This document shows, piece by piece, positions 15,701-23,778 of a stretch of 31,591 bases of DNA (position 1 is its first letter; every line of letters starts with the position of its first letter). The position numbers and the translations under genes are program-made. The stretch lies in assembly GCA_038211295.1 (NCBI GenBank), contig JBBQVS010000044.1:1-31591 (forward strand), read 5' to 3'. The notes beneath the pieces are model-generated. The model was not told the origin of the DNA. It ran no database searches and was given only the letters and a program-made list of their open reading frames with translations. This DNA comes from JBBQVS01 sp038211295. GTDB lineage: Bacteria; Chloroflexota; Ktedonobacteria; Ktedonobacterales; Ktedonobacteraceae.

Positions 15701-16534
15701 ATGAACTCCGAAGAGAAACGAACATCCAATGTTGTTCCCACTCCTGTTGTAGAAAGTGGCCCGCTCTCAATCAAGCCTGTCGAGGGCGATTTCATTATTC
15801 AAGCGAAGAAGCTGAATAAATTCTTTGGGGACAAGCACGTCCTCAAGGACATTGATTTCGAGGTGCGACGGCGCGAGGTTGTGGCCTTGATCGGGCCAAG
15901 TGGTTCGGGCAAGAGTACGCTTATTCGTTGTTTGAACGCGCTGGAAAAGGCCACAAGCGGTGAAATTCACATCGAGGGAAAGCTGCTTGACTCCTCGCTT
16001 TCGGTAAAGCAGTTAAGCCCAGTACGCCGTGAAATCGGCATGGTATTTCAAAACTTCAACCTTTTCCCCCATATGACGGTCATGCAAAACGTTATCGAGG
16101 CTCCTCTGCTGGTACGCAAGCTTCCCAAAGATCAGGCGGTAGCATTAGGTGAAACATTGCTGTCAAAGGTGGGTCTTTCGGAGAAGCGCGATGTGTACCC
16201 CAGCCGCTTGTCTGGTGGGCAGAAGCAGCGTGTCGCGATTGCGCGTGCACTGGCAATGCAGCCACGCGCGTTGCTCTTCGACGAGCCAACATCCGCGCTC
16301 GACCCGGAACTTGTGGGTGAGGTGCTCAAGGTTATGAAAGACCTTGCGTATGAGGGAAGCACAATGGTTGTGGTGACACACGAAATGCAGTTTGCACGCG
16401 ACGTATCTGATCGGGTTGTGTTTATGTCCGACGGGTCCATTGTCGAGCAAGGCGACCCTGAAGAATTGTTCAAGAAGCCAAAGGAGAAGCGCACGCAACT
16501 CTTCTTGGAGCGTGTACTCTCTGTTCTACCCTAA
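15701..16534 (+). CDS. Polar amino-acid ABC transporter ATPase (GlnQ-like)
   Basis: 277 residues. Walker A GPSGSGKST at 65-73, Q-loop Q116 (FQNFNLFPH), signature LSGGQ at 169-173, Walker B LLFDEP at 190-195 and H226 in VVVTHEM are all present. The FQNFNLFPHMTV stretch is typical of the polar amino-acid uptake family. A roughly 30-residue N-terminal extension precedes the core domain. The ATPase powers import from the cytoplasmic side and is encoded first in the operon with binding protein and two permeases. AAAGGAG at 15688-15694 lies 6 nt before ATG 15701. The exact amino acid is unknown. Confidence 0.95.
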   Translation: MNSEEKRTSNVVPTPVVESGPLSIKPVEGDFIIQAKKLNKFFGDKHVLKDIDFEVRRREVVALIGPSGSGKSTLIRCLNALEKATSGEIHIEGKLLDSSLSVKQLSPVRREIGMVFQNFNLFPHMTVMQNVIEAPLLVRKLPKDQAVALGETLLSKVGLSEKRDVYPSRLSGGQKQRVAIARALAMQPRALLFDEPTSALDPELVGEVLKVMKDLAYEGSTMVVVTHEMQFARDVSDRVVFMSDGSIVEQGDPEELFKKPKEKRTQLFLERVLSVLP

Positions 16535-16584
16535 GTTGGTTACACTTTATTTCAGGACAGATAACGGAAAGGCATACCATTCTC

Positions 16585-17514
16585 ATGTCATACGAAATGA
16601 ATCGCAGAACACTGTTGAAACGTGCAGGGCAGGCGGGTGGACTTTTAACAGTCGCGGGTGGACTGGAAGCGTTGTTGGCGGCGTGCGGTGGCAACGTGTC
16701 AACCGCGGGTGGGGTAGCCGCGACTCCCGGTACAACTCCTGTTAGTAACGCAGGCTTGAAAAGCCCAAACTTTTTACAATGGGGTTCGGACTATGTGAGT
16801 GGCGCCCCCTATGTCTTTCAAGACCCTGCGAACCCTAACGGGCCACTGGTTGGTTTCGAGGTTGAGATCGCAACCGCGATTGCGGGCCTGATGGGTGGCG
16901 TAAAGCAGAAGCAGGTCGAAGTGACCTATGGGAATCTCGAACAGGCACTGCAAGCAAACCAGATCGATATGGTGATGAACGGGTGGGAGAAAACCGAGGA
17001 TCGCCAGAAAACCGAGCTATTCTCTGACCCATACTATCGTTATGGACAACAGGTGATTGTGCGGAAAGACGACGCCCGTTTCACGGGCAAAAGCATTACC
17101 GATGTCAAACAGATGGAAGGCTTGACCGTTGGCACAGGTGCTGGTTATCGCGCTGAGACGCTGATGAAGGCGGACCCAAAGATCAACGTCAAATCCTACG
17201 ATGGCAACATCGCGTTCAGCGACCTGGTGCAGAAAAAACTTGATGCCTTCTTCCTCGACTTACCTATCGCTGCATACTACATCACCGGCACTGGCCCCGG
17301 CGCGACTCCTATTCCCGAACTGATCCTGCTGGGGAAACCGATCTATCCCGATGATTACTTTATTGGTTTCAACATGAAAAACCCTGATGCCGCGAAGTTG
17401 TTGCCGGGTATCAACGATGCCCTTGCCCGACTCAAGAAAGATGGTACGCTCAAGAAGATTTACACGAAATGGCAGCTTATGAACGATCAACAGGCAGAAA
17501 TAGGAGTAATGTAA
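16585..17514 (+). CDS. Amino-acid ABC transporter substrate-binding lipoprotein
   Basis: 309 residues. The N-terminus NRRTLLKRAG followed by a hydrophobic stretch and a lipobox LAAC (C34) suggests a lipoprotein; the twin arginine at 7-8 hints at Tat export. The mature part is a family-3 solute-binding protein, with segments such as VGFEVEIATAI, a DMVMNGWEKTEDR segment of the kind seen in polar amino-acid binding proteins, and a C-terminal LKKDGTLKKIYTKW. It would capture an amino acid outside the membrane for the two permeases that follow. The ribosome site GGAAAGG is 12 nt from ATG 16585; ATG 16597 is an alternative. Confidence 0.93.
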   Translation: MSYEMNRRTLLKRAGQAGGLLTVAGGLEALLAACGGNVSTAGGVAATPGTTPVSNAGLKSPNFLQWGSDYVSGAPYVFQDPANPNGPLVGFEVEIATAIAGLMGGVKQKQVEVTYGNLEQALQANQIDMVMNGWEKTEDRQKTELFSDPYYRYGQQVIVRKDDARFTGKSITDVKQMEGLTVGTGAGYRAETLMKADPKINVKSYDGNIAFSDLVQKKLDAFFLDLPIAAYYITGTGPGATPIPELILLGKPIYPDDYFIGFNMKNPDAAKLLPGINDALARLKKDGTLKKIYTKWQLMNDQQAEIGVM

Positions 17515-17529
17515 CGTTCCCTATCCCTC

Positions 17530-17563
17530 GGCAACCCCTTCTCGTATGAAAAGGGGTTGTGCC
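17530..17563 (+). promoter_or_regulatory. Intra-operon hairpin between binding protein and permease genes
   Basis: A stem of at least 9 bp (CAACCCCTT paired with AAGGGGTTG, extended by GGC/GCC with a bulge) with a 10-nt loop lies in the 81-nt gap. No T-run follows. Hairpins at this place often stabilise the binding-protein mRNA or lower permease expression; here that is inference. Confidence 0.65.
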
Positions 17564-17595
17564 AGTGTCTCCTCCTGTGCAAAAAGGACAACCGA

Positions 17596-18261
17596 ATGAA
17601 CCTGATTATACAAGCTCTGCCCGATTTTCTGGATGGTATAAAAAATACCATTATCTACTGTGTTATCTCTTTCGCGCTGGCACTGCTGCTGGGGTTCGCG
17701 CTTGCGCTCATGAGCAACTCCCGCATCCTCTGGTTGAATGGGCCGGCACGCATTTTTATCGAAGTCATACGTAGTACCCCGATGATCGCGCAGATATTTC
17801 TGATTTACTATGGGTTGAGTGCTGCCCTCGCGATCTATGGGCTTGCATCCTATGATAACGCCTGGACTGCTGGTATCGCGACGCTGGCCTTAAACTATTC
17901 AGCGTATGAGGCGGAAGTGTTCCGCGCAGGCTTTGCCTCCGTGAGCAAGGGGCAGACGGAAGCGTCGCTCTCGCTTGGCTTGAACGAGCAACAAAACTTC
18001 TTTCGTATCGTCTTCCCACAAGCTATTCCGCTTATGATTCCACCGTTCGCGAACGATTTGATCTATATGCTCAAAGACTCCGCCATTATCAGTGTGATTG
18101 GGGGGGTCGAGTTGACTTCAAAAATTGAGTCGTACCGCAATCACAACGGTAGTAACCTGTTACCAATCTACTTTCTAGCCATTGTCTCGTATTTACTACT
18201 AAGCCTGCCTACCTCATATTTTGCGCGTTCCTTTGAGCGACGCCTGAGGGCAGCATTATAG
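17596..18261 (+). CDS. Amino-acid ABC transporter permease (first)
   Basis: 221 residues with about five membrane helices. The cytoplasmic EAA-type loop (GQTEASLSLGLNEQQNFF, near 123-140) contacts the ATPase, and the FEVIRSTPMIAQIFLIYYG-like helix near the N-terminus is typical of HisM/GlnP permeases. AAAGGA at 17583-17588 lies 7 nt before ATG 17596; the 13-codon upstream extension has no support. It pairs with the second permease 16 nt downstream to form the heterodimeric membrane channel. Confidence 0.93.
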   Translation: MNLIIQALPDFLDGIKNTIIYCVISFALALLLGFALALMSNSRILWLNGPARIFIEVIRSTPMIAQIFLIYYGLSAALAIYGLASYDNAWTAGIATLALNYSAYEAEVFRAGFASVSKGQTEASLSLGLNEQQNFFRIVFPQAIPLMIPPFANDLIYMLKDSAIISVIGGVELTSKIESYRNHNGSNLLPIYFLAIVSYLLLSLPTSYFARSFERRLRAAL

Positions 18262-18277
18262 GAGAAGAGGGTAATTC

Positions 18278-19150
18278 ATGGAAAGAGCAGTCTTTGCTGA
18301 ACGGCGTGGCATTCTTGGCGCACGTACCAGCTTTACCGCCCTCAATTATGGCTTTTATATTCTACTCGCGCTGGCTATCGCGGGGTTTGTCTATTATTTT
18401 TACTCGTTTCGCGAATATGTTTTTCTTGACCTGCCCGTGCTACTACAGGGAGCGGTTCTAACGATTATATTATCGCTGATTAGTATTGTGCTTGCTGCGC
18501 TCTTTGGTTTTATCGGTGCGCTTGGTCGCCTGTCACGTTTCGCGCCAATACGCTGGGTGGCGTTTGTGTATGTCGAGGTGATCCGCGGCTCCCCAATTCT
18601 TGTGCAATTGCTCCTCTGGGGCTTTGGGGTAAGTACCGCATTATCAAGCCTGGGCTTCGACCCATATAATGTGGTGTACGGTATCGCTACAGCCTTACAA
18701 AGCAACAGCTTATTGCCTGACCCGCAACCATTTAACGCGGCCTTTTATGGAATCATCGCGTTGAGCTTTAATTATGGGGCGTACCTGACGGAGGTGTTTC
18801 GTACTGGTATCGAGTCTGTAGACAGGGGACAGGGAGAGGCCGCGCTGAGCCTGGGCATGGATTCGCGGCAGACGATGCGCCACATTGTTTTGCCGCAGGC
18901 CATCCGCATCACTATTCCGCCATTTACAAACTACTTTATCACACTGGTGCAGGATACCGCGTTGCTCTCGGCTGTTGGGGGCATCGTCGAATTGCAAACA
19001 ACGACAACCTCGCTGGCAAGCACGCAGGCATCGAATCCCGGCCGTCAGCTTTTTGTCTACGTCTTCGGTGCGCTCATCTTCCTGATTATCTGCTATCCAC
19101 TCGCGCTCCTCTCCGGCTTTCTGGAGCGGCGTCTGGCGAAGGCAGACTAG
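18278..19150 (+). CDS. Amino-acid ABC transporter permease (second)
   Basis: 290 residues, longer than the first permease, with a cytoplasmic N-terminal region and an extra hydrophobic segment near residues 28-46. The EAA loop is GQGEAALSLGMDSRQTM, near 185-202, and the FVYVEVIRGSPILVQLLLWG-type helix is present. It is the last gene of the importer operon, 16 nt after the first permease, with GGAGAAGAGG just upstream of ATG 18278. The ATPase, lipoprotein and both permeases make a full importer. Confidence 0.93.
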   Translation: MERAVFAERRGILGARTSFTALNYGFYILLALAIAGFVYYFYSFREYVFLDLPVLLQGAVLTIILSLISIVLAALFGFIGALGRLSRFAPIRWVAFVYVEVIRGSPILVQLLLWGFGVSTALSSLGFDPYNVVYGIATALQSNSLLPDPQPFNAAFYGIIALSFNYGAYLTEVFRTGIESVDRGQGEAALSLGMDSRQTMRHIVLPQAIRITIPPFTNYFITLVQDTALLSAVGGIVELQTTTTSLASTQASNPGRQLFVYVFGALIFLIICYPLALLSGFLERRLAKAD

Positions 19151-19209
19151 ATTCTGGTTTGCCGCCTGTTTGTGTTGTGTAGAAAGGCTTTTAAGGATGT
19201 CGTGCTTGT

Positions 19210-19356
19210 ATGATTGATTGTGAGTCTGGCGATCTTTTTCTATCAGCGTGCGAAAGCCCCCAGAAATTAGCCTCTGTGGGTATGGTGCTAGCCGACGAAG
19301 ATGACTATAATGAGCCAGAGGTAGTGGCTGAGGTCAAGCCTTCCATATCTCAATAA
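19210..19356 (+). CDS. Possible small acidic protein (48 aa)
   Basis: A 48-codon frame in the 244-bp spacer between the permease and SDR genes. The predicted peptide is acidic (runs such as ADEDDYNEPEVV) with two cysteines and no membrane segment. AAGGA lies 12 nt upstream of ATG 19210, a long spacing. I do not recognise a family. It ends 38 nt before the SDR start, so it could be a leader or small gene of that unit. It may also be chance. Confidence 0.3.
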   Translation: MIDCESGDLFLSACESPQKLASVGMVLADEDDYNEPEVVAEVKPSISQ

Positions 19357-19394
19357 GAGGTGTGGACGTACCTCTCTTTTCAGGAGGTTTTGCG

Positions 19395-20153
19395 ATGCAG
19401 TTACAGGGGAAAGTTGCGATTGTCACGGGGGCGGCCCGTGGCATCGGGCGTGCCATCGCGCTTGAGTTCGTCAAAGAGGGCGCACGCGTTGTCATGGCGG
19501 ACATCAATCAAGAGGGGCTACAGGCAACACAGCAGGAGGCTTTGCAGTACGGCGAGGCAGTATTGCAAGTGACGGATGTCTCGAAGGCCGAGCAGGTTTC
19601 CGCGCTCGTCGAACTCGCGGTAACAACATATGGCAAACTCGACGTGCTTTGCAATAATGCGGGCGTGCTTGTGCCTATGCCTGTGATAGAGCTTGATGAA
19701 GAGACGTGGGATCGAACTATCAACATCAACCTGAAATCGGTGTATCTTGGTTGCAAGTATGCGATACCCGCGATGCTCAAGAACGGGCAAGGCTCGATCA
19801 TCAACATGGGGTCGGTCAACTCGTTGGTTGCAGAAGCGTACCTGCCAGCGTATTGCGCCTCGAAAGGGGGGGTGCTAATGCTAACAAAGCAGGTTGCGCT
19901 CGACTATGCTTTGAAGAACATTCGCGTGAACTGTATCTGTCCCGGTTGGGTGGACACTCCAATCAATACGCCGCACGCGAACATGATGGGCGGCGTTGAC
20001 CATGTACTCGCGGGCATTGCCGACTGGCAACCAATGGGACGGCAGGGGCAACCGCGCGAGATCGCCAGAGTCGCGGTCTTTCTCGCGTCCGACGACTCCT
20101 CGTTTATGACCGGTAGCGCGGTTGTCGCGGACGGCGGCATGACCGCCAAATAA
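19395..20153 (+). CDS. Short-chain dehydrogenase/reductase
   Basis: 252 residues, classical SDR size. The cofactor motif TGAARGIG is at 11-18, NNAG at 87-90, and the catalytic Ser140, Tyr153 and Lys157 (YCASK) are all present. The acidic residue after the second strand (MADIN, D36) suggests NAD rather than NADP preference. The substrate is unknown; relatives include 3-oxoacyl reductases and sugar or polyol dehydrogenases. AGGAGG at 19382-19387 is 7 nt before ATG 19395, so the GTG at 19362 is not the start. The gene ends 2 nt from the convergent EamA gene. Confidence 0.92.
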   Translation: MQLQGKVAIVTGAARGIGRAIALEFVKEGARVVMADINQEGLQATQQEALQYGEAVLQVTDVSKAEQVSALVELAVTTYGKLDVLCNNAGVLVPMPVIELDEETWDRTININLKSVYLGCKYAIPAMLKNGQGSIINMGSVNSLVAEAYLPAYCASKGGVLMLTKQVALDYALKNIRVNCICPGWVDTPINTPHANMMGGVDHVLAGIADWQPMGRQGQPREIARVAVFLASDDSSFMTGSAVVADGGMTAK

Positions 20154-20155
20154 TG

Positions 20156-21121
20156 CTATTGCTTGTGCGTATCGGGTGTGTCGTGTGGAGAATGTTGTTG
20201 GAAAAAGGAGACACCACCCGACGCAATCACAATCAGGGCCAGCGCGAGTAACGCGCGTAAACCTGTTATCTCGCGCAACACAAGAAACCCGACGAGTGTT
20301 GCGACTGCTGGCTCCAGACTCATCAGGATACCGAAGACGCGGGCGGGCAACCTTCGCAACGCTTCCAACTCAAGCGTAAAGGGAATAACGGTAGACAGTA
20401 TCGCTACTCCGACTCCCAGCAAAAGTATCTTTGGATTGAGCAGTGTCATGCCGCCGCTCCACACACCAAGTGGTAGCAACACAAGCGCTGCCACGCCCAT
20501 GCTCAACGCCAGCCCCGTGTCACCTACAAAATCTCGTCCAACGCGTACATTGAGTAGAATATACGCGCCCCAGCAGCCACCTGCAAGCAGCGCGAGAGCC
20601 ACGCCTATCGGGTCAATCGTCGAATTTCCAAGTGGAGCGAGCAGCACAACACCGACGGCGGCAAGCGCGGCCCAGAGAAAGTCGCGGCGTTTTCGCGAAG
20701 CCAGCACGCTCACGCTCAGGGGGCCGATAAACTCTAATGTCACCGCGATGCCAAGCGGAATGCGGGCGATAGAAGCATAGAATGCGGCGTTCATGCCCGC
20801 GATAGAGAGACCGAACAGGACAAGCAATAGATAATCGGCTCGTGAATAGCCACGAAGTTTTGGACGCCAGAAGAGCAGGAAAACGAGTGCGCCAAAGCCG
20901 ACACGCAAAAAGACTGTGCCACTCGACCCGATTGCCTGAAATAACCCCTTCGCGAGTGCCGCGCCGATCTGTACCGAGACTATCGCAAGCAGTACCAGCA
21001 CGGGTGGTGGCAATGTTCCCAGCACGCCGCTATGCGAGGTAGTTGGATGCGTTATATGATGCCATGCACGTACAAAACCACGCGCCGAAGACTCCGACGC
21101 GTGGATAAAATGTTTACTCAT
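20156..21121 (-). CDS. EamA/DMT-family transporter (RhtA-like exporter)
   Basis: 321 residues with about ten membrane helices in two EamA repeats, after a polar N-terminal tail of about 35 residues. Sequences such as GIAVTLEFIGPLSVSVL and the second-repeat LEPAVATLVGFLVL are typical of RhtA-like threonine/homoserine exporters, which release amino acids or metabolites. ATG 21121 was chosen because GGGGA lies just upstream and a TATACT (minus strand, 21169-21174) would start transcription about 40 nt before it; the open frame to 21178 starts inside that promoter. The substrate is inferred only. Confidence 0.88.
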   Translation of the reverse strand: MSKHFIHASESSARGFVRAWHHITHPTTSHSGVLGTLPPPVLVLLAIVSVQIGAALAKGLFQAIGSSGTVFLRVGFGALVFLLFWRPKLRGYSRADYLLLVLFGLSIAGMNAAFYASIARIPLGIAVTLEFIGPLSVSVLASRKRRDFLWAALAAVGVVLLAPLGNSTIDPIGVALALLAGGCWGAYILLNVRVGRDFVGDTGLALSMGVAALVLLPLGVWSGGMTLLNPKILLLGVGVAILSTVIPFTLELEALRRLPARVFGILMSLEPAVATLVGFLVLREITGLRALLALALIVIASGGVSFFQQHSPHDTPDTHKQ

Positions 21122-21168
21122 ATTTCCCCACTTCAGCAAGATGTATGAACCAGATAGAACCTCTTTGT

Positions 21169-21174
21169 AGTATA
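21169..21174 (-). promoter_or_regulatory. -10 box of the EamA gene
   Basis: Minus-strand TATACT lies 47 nt upstream of ATG 21121. The matching -35 box is poor, so the call rests on the -10 hexamer and its position. Confidence 0.4.
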
Positions 21175-21244
21175 CCATCTCGATGGGACTAACCTACAGC
21201 CTTGCTGTCCGTCAGCTAGGGAGATAAAAAAGCATATTTTGTTC

Positions 21245-21273
21245 TTGACACATCCCGTCGTCTGTACTATTGT
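21245..21273 (+). promoter_or_regulatory. Promoter of the kinase-WD40 gene
   Basis: TTGACA (21245-21250) is followed after 17 nt by TATTGT (21268-21273). Transcription from about 21280 gives a 27-nt leader with AAAGAGG before ATG 21307, and makes the TTG at 21274 an unlikely start. Confidence 0.65.
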
Positions 21274-21306
21274 TTGTACACGAACGTCAGAAAGAGGCTT
21301 GGTTCA

Positions 21307-23205
21307 ATGGTAGTATCTCCGCTCTTTTGTCCTGTTTGTGGTGCTGCAAATATGGCGGGCGCACACTCATGTTTTGCCTGTGGTCAGGTATTTGACGCAA
21401 CAGCACTCGCGGCATTGCCTACGCAAAACACACAATCCTTACTCAAACAACGCTATCATTTGTTGCATCGTTTGGGACAGGGCGGCATGGGAGCCGTCTA
21501 CCAAGCAGAGGACGTCGGGTTAGGCAATCGGCGTGTTGCAATCAAAGAGATGAGTCAGAAAGGGCTAAATCAGCAAGAGGCAATGGAGGCCACAGACGCG
21601 TTCAAGCGCGAAGCTCTGCTGCTCGCTGGCCTGATGCATCCAAACCTGCCACGCATCTATGACCACTTCTCCGAAAATGGACGCTGGTATCTTGTGATGG
21701 ACTTTATAGAGGGGCAGACGCTTGAGGATTACCTCATGCTAAAGAGTGGCTCACTGTCGCTTAAAGAGGTGCTTGACATCGGCGTACAGCTCTGTACCGT
21801 CCTCAATTACTTGCATACGCGCCAGCCACCAATTATCTTCCGTGACCTCAAACCAGCCAATGTGCTTCGCGCTAGCGATGGTCAGCTTTATTTAATTGAT
21901 TTTGGAATTGCGCGTCACTTCAAGCCTGGACAGGCTAAAGATACCATCGCTTTTGGCTCGCCGGGGTATGCCGCGCCAGAGCAGTATGGCAAGGCACAGA
22001 CTGCACCCAGCGCGGACATTTATAGTCTTGGCGTTATGCTACATCAGATGGTTACGGGTGATGATCCCTCGCTACGACCATTCTTTTTCGCTCCGCTTTT
22101 TATGAGAGGTCCAAGCCACTTGCAATCTCTGCTTAATGAGATGCTCGATATGAATGCGAGCCTGCGCCCTGCTGACGTGGCACTGGTGAAACAGAAACTA
22201 CAGGAGGTGGCGCAGCAAAACCTCTCAAGCTACGATCAACCTTCGCTAGCACAACAATCGCCTATCATTCAGACCGTCCTGACTCCCCCAATACAGCGTT
22301 CACAGCTTGGTGAGGTATTGATGACCTATACACACGCCGACTGGATAGCCGCTCTGGCATGGTCGCCCGGCGGGAAGTACATTGCCTCGGCGAGCTATGA
22401 TAAAACCGTACAGGTCTGGGAGCCACTCTCTGGCAGGCTACAAACGCTTTATAGGGGGCATAAAGGACTTTTTCAGAAAGGCATCGTGCATAGCGTGAGT
22501 TGGTCTCCTGATAGTACATGTATCGTCTCTGGTAGCGATGATAAAACCGCGCAAATCTGGGACGCAAAAACGGGTAAACAGCTTGTCGTGTACCGTACTC
22601 ACAGTGAGGGCGTGACGGCGGTTTCGTGGGCTTCCGATGGAAGATATATTGCTTCAGCAAGTGATGTTGTCGCCTATGTATGGGAAGCCGATACAACAGA
22701 CACATTGATAACATATGGTGAGTTCAGTCACGCGGTACAATCACTGGCATGGTCACATGATAGCACGATGCTAGCGGTTGGTGTACGAAACGATGTTGTG
22801 TATATCTATGAAAAGGGAAAAGCTGCTACAAAACATTCTATTGAGTACCGCGAACATGCTGATTTCGTCCAATCGCTCACATGGTCGCCCGACGGAATGC
22901 GTATAGCTTCCGGCAGTAATGACAAAACGGTACATATCTGGGATCCATATACAGGGAAAACGCTGCTGGTGTATCGAGAACATACTGACGCGGTAAAAGC
23001 TGTCGCATGGTCGCCCGATGGAATGCATGTTGCCTCGGCGGGCGTCGATGGAACCGTGCAAATATGGGATCCGCAAACGGGCAGACGCGTGTTTCTGTAT
23101 CAAGGTCATTTTGCAACCGTGTATGCGCTGGCATGGTCAGTTACTGGTAGCTTTATCGCGTCCGGCGACGCTCACAGCAAAGTGAGAGTATGGCGGGCAA
23201 GGTAA
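21307..23205 (+). CDS. Zinc ribbon-Ser/Thr kinase-WD40 propeller protein
   Basis: 632 residues in three parts. Residues 1-30 form a zinc ribbon (C8, C11, C22, C25). The kinase domain (about 50-310) has the glycine loop GQGGMGAVY, K80, FRD at 178-180 in place of HRD, DFG at 198-200 and APE at 223-225. From about residue 340 to the end there are seven WD40 repeats (IWD/VWE ends, SPDGxxxAS(G/A) turns), enough for one complete beta-propeller. No membrane segment is seen. The propeller probably docks partners or substrates of the kinase. The repeat units are similar enough to invite recombination. AAAGAGG lies 9 nt before ATG 21307. Confidence 0.93.
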   Translation: MVVSPLFCPVCGAANMAGAHSCFACGQVFDATALAALPTQNTQSLLKQRYHLLHRLGQGGMGAVYQAEDVGLGNRRVAIKEMSQKGLNQQEAMEATDAFKREALLLAGLMHPNLPRIYDHFSENGRWYLVMDFIEGQTLEDYLMLKSGSLSLKEVLDIGVQLCTVLNYLHTRQPPIIFRDLKPANVLRASDGQLYLIDFGIARHFKPGQAKDTIAFGSPGYAAPEQYGKAQTAPSADIYSLGVMLHQMVTGDDPSLRPFFFAPLFMRGPSHLQSLLNEMLDMNASLRPADVALVKQKLQEVAQQNLSSYDQPSLAQQSPIIQTVLTPPIQRSQLGEVLMTYTHADWIAALAWSPGGKYIASASYDKTVQVWEPLSGRLQTLYRGHKGLFQKGIVHSVSWSPDSTCIVSGSDDKTAQIWDAKTGKQLVVYRTHSEGVTAVSWASDGRYIASASDVVAYVWEADTTDTLITYGEFSHAVQSLAWSHDSTMLAVGVRNDVVYIYEKGKAATKHSIEYREHADFVQSLTWSPDGMRIASGSNDKTVHIWDPYTGKTLLVYREHTDAVKAVAWSPDGMHVASAGVDGTVQIWDPQTGRRVFLYQGHFATVYALAWSVTGSFIASGDAHSKVRVWRAR

Positions 23206-23303
23206 AGCACTAACGTCTTTGAAGGAAGCTATCGAAGGCTGGGATCGCTGTTGCAAAAGCTTCTGACTGGCCCATTCTTGCTCTCAACGTAGCCATCTAG
23301 GGC

Positions 23304-23333
23304 TTGCTTTCTGTCAGTATCATAAGCTATACT
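23304..23333 (+). promoter_or_regulatory. Promoter upstream of the patA-like gene
   Basis: TTGCTT (23304-23309), an 18-nt spacer and TATACT (23328-23333). Start predicted near 23340, about 440 nt before ATG 23779. Confidence 0.5.
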
Positions 23334-23351
23334 GTATATAAGGAAGCCCAC

Positions 23352-23387
23352 ATGACCGACGCTGCTATCAGGTATGGTGTTTTATGA
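23352..23387 (+). CDS. Candidate 11-codon leader peptide
   Basis: ATG 23352 is preceded at 5 nt by AGGAAG and lies about 12 nt after the predicted transcription start. The peptide MTDAAIRYGVL has no run of one amino acid that would suggest a classical attenuator. It could simply be chance. Confidence 0.2.
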   Translation: MTDAAIRYGVL

Positions 23388-23778
23388 GATTGCTTGCAGA
23401 CATTCCCGGAAAAAGAAGAGGCCGCTACATACCGAAATTCTATGTGTTTCGGGGCTTTCACCTGTCTACCTGCTACCCCTGAGCCACTTTCCCCGTGCTT
23501 TTCCATCCTTCACGCCGCCTGTGAGGATGAGTTTTTGTATGTTTGTGACGCCCGCTTTTTCCTTTTCACCATTTTCTTATAGCGTGTCAGATGCTAGCTT
23601 GCAGCAAGCTTCCTCTGTTTTTAAAGAGTCAAGCTTATCCTGAGAGATAAGCGAAAGTGTGTCACCCCATATCCACAAGCATAATGTGTAGGTCTTCGAC
23701 GGATCGATAGTTGCTAGCTCGGAGCGCAGCCCGACGTGGAGTGGTCAACAATGTGCTGTGTTACCGGAAAGGTTTTTT

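Larger units (their letters stand above)
23206..23778 (+). other. Long untranslated leader and spacer upstream of patA-like gene
   Basis: 573 bp without a convincing gene. It holds a promoter at 23304-23333, so the transcript would carry a leader of about 440 nt. Within it lie an 11-codon mini-frame (ATG 23352 to TGA 23387) behind AGGAAG, a hairpin AGCTTGC/GCAAGCT at 23596-23610, and a 7-bp stem with 6-nt loop at 23633-23652. I match no known riboswitch, but such a length is unusual here. Confidence 0.5.

Noticed and set aside
19362..19394. GTG start for the SDR gene
   Set aside because: AGGAGG is ideally spaced before ATG 19395, and the SDR family begins there.
23374..23643. 89-codon frame in the patA leader
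   Set aside because: Composition rich in Ser, Phe and Pro without domain, no ribosome site, and overlap with the mini-frame; probably untranslated leader.
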